Shown: piece after piece, positions 1-10,000 of the stretch
Numbering within the stretch: position 1 is the first letter of the stretch
Layout: each line of letters starts with the position of its first letter
Source of the DNA: JAAAOZ01 sp964496595
GTDB lineage: Bacteria; Chloroflexota; Anaerolineae; B4-G1; SLSP01
NCBI GenBank assembly: GCA_964496595.1
Contig: CAZCAI010000099.1
Location: 1-17,923 of the forward strand
Direction of reading: 5' to 3'
Length of the DNA: 17,923 nucleotides
The notes under the pieces: generated by a model
Database searches by the model: none
Seen by the model: the letters and a program-made list of their open reading frames with translations, nothing else
What the model was told of the DNA's origin: nothing
Position numbers and translations under genes: made by a program

Positions 1-5
1 ACCCA

Positions 6-914
6 ATGACATCCAACCCTCCGCCCGCGCCCATCGGCGTCTTCGATTCCGGCGTAGGCGGGCTGTCCGTCTGGCGCGAGATCATCCGCCAGATCCCGCG
101 CTGCCCCACCCTCTACTTCGCCGATCAAGCGCACATCCCCTACGGCCCGCGCCCGCTGATCGAGGTGCGCGCCTACGCGGAGGGCGTCACGCGCCTTCTG
201 TTAGATCACGGCGCGCGGCTGATCGTCGTCGCCTGCAACACCGCGTCGGGCGCGGCCCTGCATCACCTGCGCGCGACCTTCCCCGCCGTGCCCTTCGTCG
301 GCATGGAACCGGCGATCAAGCCCGCCGCCGAGCGCACCCAAAGCGGCGCCGTCGGCGTCATCGCCACGCCCGCCACCTTCCAGGGCGATCTCTTCCGCGA
401 TTTAGTCGCGCGCTTCGCCGCCGACGTGACGCTCCACACCCAGACCTGCCCCGGCCTGGTCGAGGCCGTGGAGGCCGGCGACCTAGACACGCCGGCCACC
501 GAGCGCCTGCTCCGCACCTACTTAGATCCTATGTTAGCCGCCGGCATCGATCATCTGGTGCTGGGCTGCACGCACTACCCCTTCCTCAGCGCCGCCATCC
601 GGCGCATCGTCGGCCCGGAGGTCGCCCTCATTGATCCAGCGCCCGCCGTCGCGCGCCAGACCCGCCGCCTCCTGCGCCGCCACGGCCTCCTCGTCGCCCT
701 CGATCCCGACGACGCCTCTCCAGAAGCCTCGCCGCCCGCCCACCGCTTCTACACCACCGGCAATCCGCAGCGTTTGGCCGCCCTCGCCCAGACCCTGGTC
801 AGCTACACCGGCCCCGTCACCCCCGCCGCCTGGCATCAAGGGCATGTAACCATCCGGGAAGCTCCAAATAGACCAAAACTCTACAAAAAACAGCTTGAGA
901 CAACATGCTCATAG
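6..914 (+). CDS. murI: Glutamate racemase
   Basis: Converts L-glutamate to D-glutamate in the cytoplasm for peptidoglycan precursor synthesis. The 302-residue protein has the hallmarks of the Asp/Glu racemase superfamily: N-terminal FDSGVGG (residues 13-19, with Asp14), the first catalytic cysteine in VACNTASG (Cys77), and the second in LGCTHYPFL (Cys188, followed by His190). The length is slightly above the usual 260-290 because of a short Pro-rich N terminus and a polar C-terminal tail (about residues 285-302). The ATG at 6 places the conserved motif 12 residues in. Only five bases lie upstream, so the ribosome binding site and any operon partner cannot be judged. Peptidoglycan synthesis also links it functionally to the PBP at 15118-17295, although the two are not co-transcribed. 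Identification is secure; racemase rather than another Asp/Glu racemase follows from the two cysteine motifs. Confidence 0.96.
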   Translation: MTSNPPPAPIGVFDSGVGGLSVWREIIRQIPRCPTLYFADQAHIPYGPRPLIEVRAYAEGVTRLLLDHGARLIVVACNTASGAALHHLRATFPAVPFVGMEPAIKPAAERTQSGAVGVIATPATFQGDLFRDLVARFAADVTLHTQTCPGLVEAVEAGDLDTPATERLLRTYLDPMLAAGIDHLVLGCTHYPFLSAAIRRIVGPEVALIDPAPAVARQTRRLLRRHGLLVALDPDDASPEASPPAHRFYTTGNPQRLAALAQTLVSYTGPVTPAAWHQGHVTIREAPNRPKLYKKQLETTCS

Positions 915-980
915 CTTCCGGGTAAATTTTACGAAATACGCAACACGAAATACGTTTTATCCCAAAAAGGAGAATCCTCA
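915..980 (+). promoter_or_regulatory. murI to giant-gene intergenic region with direct repeat
   Basis: This short AT-rich spacer holds two identical copies of ACGAAATACG (931-940 and 945-954), 14 bases apart start to start. A weak sigma70-like pair can be drawn (TTTACG at 928-933, 17-base spacer, TACGTT at 951-956), but it overlaps the repeat and is far from consensus. There is no hairpin terminator after murI, so read-through from murI is possible. The promoter is a low-confidence suggestion; the repeat is read directly. Confidence 0.4.
967..972 (+). promoter_or_regulatory. Ribosome binding site of the giant gene
   Basis: AAGGAG, inside AAAAAGGAGA, ends 8 bases before the ATG at 981. This is a near-perfect Shine-Dalgarno at ideal spacing. 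It fixes the ATG at 981, which is followed directly by a signal peptide, as the start. Confidence 0.85.
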
Positions 981-1070
981 ATGAAAATGAAAACCCAAGC
1001 CCAACGCATTGTAGCCACCCTTTGTCTATTAAGCCTGCTGCTCTCCTCGATCCCGGCGCCGCTGCTGGCC
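981..1070 (+). other. Sec signal peptide of the giant protein
   Basis: Residues 1-30 show a Lys/Arg-containing n-region (MKMK...R9), a hydrophobic core (about residues 10-24, LCLLSLLLSSI) and a likely signal peptidase I cut after Ala30 (PLLA then QA). There is no lipobox cysteine near the cut, so this is a secreted protein rather than a lipoprotein. Confidence 0.85.
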
Positions 1071-4000
1071 CAAGCGCCCGCCGCCGAGCAGCCCAGCCAA
1101 CCGCTCCCGACCGGCGCGCCCCTCCTCCCCGGCCCCTCCGGCGTGACGGTCAACTTAGCGACCGGCAACCTGCACTACCAACTGCCCGCGCATCCAATGC
1201 TGCACTCATTGCATTACAATGCCCTGCTCCACGCAGAGACCCGCGACCTGGGGCCGGGTTGGCGCTTCGGCTACGACATCGCCTACCACGAGACGCCCGA
1301 CGGCGACGTCGCCATCCTCTGGGGCGACGGCCACCGCTCCCACTTCGAGCGGCGCAGCGACGGCAGCTATCGCCCCGCCGAGGCCGACCGCGCCCCCGCC
1401 GGCACGCACGAGACGCTGACGCGCATCGGCGCCCCCGGCTATCGCCTCACCACGCCGGAGGGCGAGACGCTCATCTTCGATGACGCTGGCCACACGCGCG
1501 TCACCCGCATCGAATCCCCGGACGGCCGCGCGCTGAGCTTCGCCTACGACGCCAACGGGCGCTTGACCGCCGTCCACGCGCCTTATAATCGGGTGATGCG
1601 CCTGAGTTACGATCCGAATGGACGCATCACCGGCATTATCGAGGACGCCAACACCTTGACGCTGACCTACGACACCGCCGGGCAATTAATAGAAGTCGCC
1701 AATGCCAACGGCGACACGACGACCTACGCCTACGATCAGGGGCGGCTCACGAAGGCAACGTCGCCCGACGGACGGGAGATCACCTTCGCCTACCAGCGCG
1801 ACGATGGCCGGATCACCGACATCGGCGGCGATGAGGGCGCGTGGAGCTTCATCTACGGCTCTGATCCAGACGATGGAAGCGCCTACACCGACATCTATCA
1901 CACGGTCGCCGGTCAGACCCAGACCACGCGCTATCGCTTAGACGCGCGCGAGCGCCTCNNNNNNNNNNNNNNNNNNNNNNNNNNNNNNNNNNNNNNNNNN
2001 NNNNNNNNNNNNNNNNNNNNNNNNNNNNNNNNNNNNNNNNNNNNNNNNNNNNNNNNNNGGCCGCCGCGCCACCGAGACCTCGCCGGAGGGCCTCACGCTG
2101 CATCTCTCCTACGAGGACGGCCCGCATCCCACCCAGATCCGCTATCCCAACCTGGCGACCTACGCGCTGGACTACGACGCTGCCGGACGGCTGACGTCGG
2201 TCGGGCCGGAGGGCGAGCCGGCGCTGCACACGGCCTACGACGCCGACGGCAACGTCGCCGCGCGAATCGCGCCCAGCGGCGCGGCGTGGCGCTACGTCAC
2301 CGACTCGACGGGCCACCTCACCGACCTCCGCGACCCGCTCGGCAATCTGACACAGCTCACGTGGCACGGCGATCACCCCGCCGCGATGACCGTCCCCGGC
2401 GGCGCGACGACCGAGTTCACCTGGGAGCACGACCGCCTCATCGCCCGCGAAGATCCGCTGGCGCGGCAGACGACCTTCGCCTACGATGCACGGGGCGCGC
2501 TCACCCGCGCCACCTACGCCGACGCCGCCGCGCTGACCTACCATCGCGACGCCGCCGGGCAGATCACCCAGACCATCGCCGCCCCTGGAGCGGACGCCAG
2601 CTACATATATAATGCAGCCGGACAGATCATCCGGGCGGAAAACGAGGACGTGCTGGTGGAAAAGTCTTATGGCCCGACCGGCCAACCCGGGCTGAACATC
2701 CAGCCTATTGCGATCACCGTTACGCATCGCGCAACAGGGCAGAGCTACACCCTCGGCTACGAGTACGATGCGATGGGCCGGCGCACCGTAATGACTGATA
2801 CACAGGGCGGGCGCACCACCTACGGCTACGACGCCGATGGCCGCCTCACCCGCATCACCGCGCCGGGCGGGGACGAGACCACCTTCGCCTACGACGCGCG
2901 CGACCGCCTCATCAGCCGCACCGATCCCAGCGGCGTGATGCTCGCCTTGGCTTACAACGACTGGGATCTCCCCACGGAGATTCGCTACGAGAAAGACACC
3001 GACGTGCTCTTCCAGCAGAGCATCACGTATGACGCCGACGGCCATCCCACCTACCTTGAGGAGCTGGGAGAAGCGACCGCCGCCCTCACCCAGACGGCCC
3101 AATACGATCCGCTGGGTCGCCTGCTCCACGCCCAGACGTCGGATGGCCGCGAATGGACCTACACCTACGACGCGCGCGGCAATCGCCTCTCCCTGAACAC
3201 CGAGCAGGACGTGATCACCTACACCTACGACATCGCCGATCAACTGCGCGCGACCTCACTGGAAAAGTTCACCCACGACGCGCGCGGCAATCTCATCACC
3301 CGCACCACGTCGGCGGATGGGGAGACAACGCGGGCCTACACCTGGGACGCCTACAACCGCCTCACCGCCGCCGAGCAGGGCGGGGACGAGAGCACCATCA
3401 CGCACTACCCGCACGGCCTCCCGCTGAGCCACGACGACACCGTGCTGCATCTTTACGACGCCGAGAGCGACGCGCCGCTGTTGGACATCCACGCGGCCAG
3501 CGGCGAGGTGCTGGCGCGCTACCTCCGGCATCCGCAGGTGGCGGGCGGGCGGGCGTGGCAGGCGCTGCACAGCGCCGACGCGGCCTACACCTACGTGACC
3601 GATCACGAGGGCAGCGTGCGCGCCCTGATCGACGCGAATGGCGACGTCATCGCCCATTATCGCTACACGCCCTTCGGCGATCTGCTTGAGCACACTGAGA
3701 ACGATGTGGAGAATCCGCTGCGCTATCAGGGCCAGCGCTGGCAGGATGATCTGGCGCTCTATGTCGGCGCGCGCTACTACGATCCGACGTTGGGCCGCTA
3801 CATCGGGCGGGATGAGGAACCCGGCGCGCTCCCCGACTTTGAAGCGCCCAATCCCTACGTACCGGAGCCGCGCTGGCCCATCGCGGCCTTCGATCCGCTG
3901 CGCCCCCACAGCTTCGATCACCTCCGCGCCCAGGCGCAATCCGGCCCCGACCTCAACGCTCGGCCCGGCGCGTGGCTGGCCGCTTATCTGCCGCCGGCGC

Positions 4001-7000
4001 AGGCCATCGGCTACGATGAGGCCGCCGCGCAGACGACGCTGGCGAGCGAGGATCTCGCCGCGCCCGGCGCCGGCCACGATACCCCGCATCGCGCCCTGCC
4101 CAAGTGGTGGACGGCGGACACTGACGAAACGCCGGCCTACGTCCAATCGCCGCGCGTGGCGCTCCTCCAGAACGGCCACGTCACGGGCGCGGCGGCGCTG
4201 CTCAGCGAGTTAGGCTTCCCCTACACGCTGCTGCCGCCGGACTTCGCGCCGAACGAGGCGGCGGCCACGCCCGTGCTGCTTATCCCCACGGGCGGCCTCT
4301 TCGGCCTGGCAGATGTGGCGTCCGTCCGGGATCGGCTCGCGGCCTACGTCGAGCAAGGCGGCACATTGATCGTCGCGGCGCAGCAGCACAGCGCCGACCT
4401 GGCCGCGCTGCCGGGCGATTTGGCCGGGCTGGGCTGGCGCGATGATCCCGGCGGCTACCACGCCGCTGCCCTCATCGCCGACGCGCATCCGGCCCTTGCC
4501 AGTTTCACCCGCCCTACGATGACCCTCTTCCTGGATGGCGCGCTTCAGCCGCCCACCGCGCCCGACGTTGCGTCGCTGCTCGTCCGCGAGAAGCAGGGCG
4601 GAGACGCCGCGACCTTAGCAACCTACGGCGCGGGTTACATCATCGCCACCGCACTCACATCGGATTGGGGGCAGACGCAGGCGCAGATCGGTCCCGATGA
4701 TCGTCTGCTCTGGCGCGGGCTGCTCAATTGGGGCGCGCTGCGCGCCAACCAGCTCGCGGCGGCTACCTTCGCGCCCGATGACGAGGTGTATCTCCCCCTG
4801 CGGGTGCAGAACACCACCGAGCGCGGGATCAGCCGCCTGCGCCTCACCCTTCGCGCGCCGGACGGGAGTATAGCAGATTCGCACATCGCCTACACCGTCG
4901 GCACGACGATGCCGCTGCCGCTGAACCTGGCCCCTGGCGCGACGATCACCGTGCCCTACACCACGACTGCGCACATGCCCGTGGGTCTCTGGCGCGTGGA
5001 CTACACGCTGATGAGCGCGGGCGATCCCGACCTCGGCGTCGCACTTCAACTGCCCGCCATCGGCGGGGCCTTCGTCGTCGCCGATCCGCCCCCGCATTTG
5101 GCGGAAGATCGCGCCTGGGATTTCTGGATCACCACGGCGGAGGGCAAATCGACCTGGGCGCGGGGCGACGTCGGCAGCTTCACGCTCCATCTGCACAACC
5201 GCACCGATCAACCCAGCGGCGACGTCGAGATCCGCTACAACTTCCCGCGCCACGCCGATGAGACGATGACGCGCGATATTGGAAATGTCCCGGCGCAGGA
5301 AGAAATCACCCGCGCGCTCCACACCGACGATCATCTTTTCGCCGCGCTCTACGAGGACGGCGCGTGGCAGGCCTTCGACACCGCCGCCATCCACACCGTC
5401 GCCCCCGCCGCCCGGATCGGGGTCGAGCCGACGAGCGCGGCCTACTACGACGGCGCCTCCAATCCGATGCAGGCGACCATCACCCTGACCGACGTCGCGG
5501 GCGCGGACTACGACGCCACGCTGCACCTGATGACGTTCGATCCCGACGGCGCGCCTGTGAATAGCGAGGCGCGATCCGTCGCGTTGTTGGCGGGTAGCGC
5601 CATTGCTGTGGACTACACACCAACGTTGCCCACCACGCCGACGTATGGCCTCTATAAGCTTCGCGCTGAGCTGCGCGATCCCGACGGCCACATCGTCGGC
5701 TACGGCGACGCCGCCTTCGACGCGCCCGCGCCCGATGTGGCGATCGCGCCCCATCGCGCCGCGCCCTATCGCCTGGCCGAGGTCAACGCCGTGGACTTCA
5801 TCCTCACCAACGCCAACGCCACAGAGGTCGATGACGGCAGCTTCCACGCCGCCCTCACCGCCCCCGACGGCGCGCCTCTCTGGGAGACCACCGACGCTTT
5901 CACGCTGGCGGGCCATGATCAACTCACGCTCACCTACAACCTCCCGCTCAGCGCCGATCTGGGCATCTATCGCCTCACCTACGCGACGCGCCAGCGCGGC
6001 GAGGTGATCTTCCGCGATCAGAGCGAGGTGGCCGCCGCCTACGCCGTCTCGTACCAGACGGATGCGGCGACCGGGTCGCGCTACGCGCCCGGCGAGACGA
6101 TGGGCGTCACGATAACGGTGGAGAACATCGGCGAGGTCGAGACGCCCCTGACCACGACTCTCACAGCGCCGGACGCCGACGATTTCACGCAGAGCACGCC
6201 CATCACGCCGTCCGTCGGGGCCGCGCGCACCGTGACGGCGAACATCGCGCTGCCATTTGCGATCCACGGCGCCTACCCGATGACCGTCACCCTGACGACC
6301 GCCCACGGCGCATCGTCCACGCATCGCTCCCACTATCTGGCGCTGCCGCCCAATCTGCGCCTCAGCTTGGCGCAGCGCCGCTATCGCCTGGACGAGACCC
6401 TGCCCTTGCGGGTCGCCAACTTGGGCGCGGGGAGCACCGGCTATATCGGGCTGGCGACGCTCCGGGATCAGACCGGCGCACGGGTGCTTTCGGAGCAACT
6501 CGACGACACGATTGGCAGCGGCGCCACGGTAACGCACGCCTTAACCCTCCCCCCCGATCTAAAATCCGGCCTCTACACCTTGGAGGCCAACGCAAGAGCC
6601 AACAGCACCGGCCAACAGATCACGCTGCGGCGCATCATCGCCGTGGAGGGGATCGCGTCGGCGCTTGCAGGGCAGACCGCGCAGCAGGTCTACGCCGGCG
6701 GGGAGATTATCTCGGCGACGGCCTGGCTGACCAACACCGGCGACTTCCCCTTGACAAACGGCACGCTCACGCTCAAGGCGCAATCGATGTTGGGCGAAGG
6801 CCCCACGGCGGGCAGCGTGCAAGCGCCCGACGGCCAACGCCTGCCCGGCGCTTACGTGACGATTGACGGCGAGCAGAGCTTCTGGACCAACATCGACGGC
6901 GAATTCCGCTTCGTCGAGATCGAGCGCGGCGACCACAGCTTCCAGGTCGAGCGCTGGGGCTACGAGCCGTACTCCGCCACCCACTTCGTCGCCGGGCCGC

Positions 7001-10000
7001 ACCAACCCATCACCCTGACGCTCGCGCCGCGCTTCAGCGCCAATCTCGGCGGCGCGGTGCGCGTCAGCGGCGGCCTCACCATCGTCGTCGGCGCGGAGGT
7101 CTCGCTACACGCCAGCGACGTCCCAACCGCCGAGATTCAACCCGCTCACCAGCGCACCGGCGGCGACGGCGGCTATCACTTCGCGCACCTGGCGCCGGGG
7201 AACTACGCGATCACCGTCACCGCGCCTGGATTCGAGACGCTCACGACCACGATGGCGATCAGCGCGGGCGCCAACCCCCGCAACTTCACGCTCACCCACC
7301 AGGCGACGCCGTGGTACGACGATCCATTCCTTCAGGTAAGGGCGGATCACGTTACAACACAACACCCGATGCCGATCATGCAAGCCAACACCTCCCAGCG
7401 CGCGCCGGGGTTGGCGGCCCCATATCCGCGTCCCGAACCCATCACATTGCGCGACGAAGTCACCACAAATATCACATCCAATGTAACCTGGACTTTAGCA
7501 AATAGCCCCTACACCCTGACAGACAATATCGTTGTCAGCCCCAACGTTACCTTGACCATCGAGCCGGGTGTGATTGTCAAGGGAAAATCCAACACAGAAC
7601 TACAAATCCAGGGGCACCTCGAAGCCATCGGAACTCCCACGCAGATGATCACCTTCACCTCCGAAAACAACACCGCCGCCGGCCAATGGGTTGGTCTCAA
7701 GTTTGTAGGTGGGACCGGAGAGCTGCGTCACACAGTTCTACGATATGCGGGGCACACTCCTTTGGGTGAAAGCCAAAGCCTGGGGATTTTTGAAAATTCC
7801 GAGGTCAGCATCTACAGCAGCGCCATCATAAGCAACACCGAACATGGCATCAATATTCAAGACAGTCGCGTCATCTTGAGCGACACGCTCTTCAGCGGAC
7901 ACTCAACCACGAAGAATCGAAACGTGATCAACGCAAGGGGAACAAGCACCATCACCGTGATCTCTTCCACATTCGAAAACAACCTTAGTCAATGCGGCCT
8001 TGATGCTCAAGGAACTATCACCGTCCAACACACAACATTCCGCAACAACGCCGGCCCCGGTCTTTGCTTAGAGGCCGATAATTGGGCGCGCGCCTCGGCG
8101 CTCACCTTCATCAACGATACTGCGCGCATCCAAGGGAACACCTCCACCGTGGACAACACCATCTCCAGAGCGATGCGCCTGCCCACTGCCTGGGGCGCGG
8201 AGTTCTACGAACTGAGTGAGGAAGTCACCTTAGGCAGCGGCGTTCCTATGACCATCGAGCCGGGCATTGAGCTACGGGCCAACCCAGGCGCGTCGCTTGT
8301 CATCGCAGGCCATCTCACCGCGCGCGGGACGCCCACGCAGCCTATCACGTTCACCTCGATGACCACGGGCACTCAGCAATGGGAAGGCGTGATCTTTGAT
8401 GGCGGCAGCGGCGACCTGGCCTATGTAACCGCGCGCAACGCCGGAGAGGAAACGAGCCTGGTGGCGCAACGCGGCGGTATCATGCTCAATAATCAAGCCA
8501 ATGTCACGCTCCAGTACAGTCGCATCCTGAGCAACAGCCACGACAGCAGAGAATCCGCCGGTGTCTGGGTCAAAGACAGCCACGCGACGATCAGCCGCAC
8601 GCTTTTTGCTCACAATGGCGTCCTTACCAGCGCCAATTACGCCCTTTATGCAGTGGGCAACGCCGTCATCACATTGACAGACTCTATCCTCAAAGACACT
8701 ACAGGTACTGCCTTAGGCGCGATAGAATCCTTAGAAGGAGGAGTACCTCGCGTGGTCGCGCGCCACAATCGGTTCATCAGCAATACCGCACAGGCGGAAT
8801 CCGAGGTAGATATCGAGGTGGATGCGCGCTACAACTGGTGGGGCGTTGAGCCGCCGACCGCCACGCTCTTCTCCGGGCCGGTCATCACCGCGCCGAGGAT
8901 CATCACCGAGACCTTCGAGGCCGGCTACTTCGATCTGGCCCGCGATTCCCACGAGCCTAACGACATCTTCGATCAGGCCACGCAGTTAAGCGGTATCAAC
9001 ACAGGCGTTGCGGCGTTCTTGGATCCCGCCGAGGATGTGGACATCTATGAGGTGCATGTCCCAGAGAGCGGGAACCTGGTCGCTGTTGTCGACGCCAGAG
9101 GGACGCCGCTGGCGCCGAAGGTCACGATCTATGATGCGGTCGAAAACGAGGCGTCGACTATCATTGATGAAGCAGGCGCACACATCACAGCGACGGCAAC
9201 CTTTGTGGATCCAGGCGACTATTACGTCCGAGTGCGAGGCGTCGGCGGGCTGGCTCAGACCAGCAGCCGCCAGCCCTATCGCCTCACCGTGCTCTTAGCC
9301 GATCCCAACGAGGATTTGATCGCCCAAGCGCAACGCCACGGCGGGCGCACCTATCCGCTGGGCAGCCGCTCGGTCGCGCTGACGTCCGGCGCGGCGACGC
9401 AGGTCACGACGGAGACCACAGACATTTCGCTATCGGGCGGCTACTATCTGCTGAGCGAACTGCGCAACGCGCACGGGCAGGTCATCGCCCAATCGCGCAC
9501 GCCCTTCTTCCTCAGCGACTCGCCCCTGGCCCTCACGCTCAACACCGACGCGCCGGCCTATCGTCCCGGCGAGAAAATCGCCATCACCGGCGAGGTGTAC
9601 AACACGGGGGATACGGCTATTGATGAAACCCTCACCCTAAAGAAAGATGATGCCCCTATCCGCAACAAGCAAATAACCTTGGAGCCGGGCGACAGCACAT
9701 CCTACCAGGCGACGACGACCGCGCCCGAAGCCGGCGACGCGGTAACGATCACGGGCGAGATCAGTGGCGCGCGCGTGGTCGCCCGCTTCGAAATCGTCAC
9801 GCCGACGGTGGCGACGACGTTGGACGCGCCGCAGCAAACCCTGCCCCACCCCTTCGTCGCGCAGGCGACGCTGGCGAACAACACGGCGGTGCCGGCGGAT
9901 CTCCACGTCGATTTCCACGGCGCGCGCTTTACCCAGACGGTCGCACCGGGCGCGCTGGAGATCTTCACCCGCGCGCTCCAACTGACCCAGACAACCAACC

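Noticed and set aside
2059..2612. Tail of the first frame after the gap (Arg/Pro-rich)
   Set aside because: Out-of-frame translation caused by the filler length; the other frame gives clean YD repeats from 2059.
1849..3243. 464-residue antisense ORF running through the N gap
   Set aside because: It includes the artificial N stretch, has no family motifs, and lies opposite clear YD repeats.
3772..4156. Polymorphic-toxin tip after the RHS core
   Set aside because: No DPxG-type cleavage site, no short toxin-like C terminus and no immunity gene; the ORF continues for another 3000 residues.
4615..6537. 640-residue antisense ORF opposite the giant gene
   Set aside because: Composition is Arg/Gly/Ala-rich without recognisable motifs, and the plus-strand frame carries clear domains; GC-rich codon bias opens the antisense frame.
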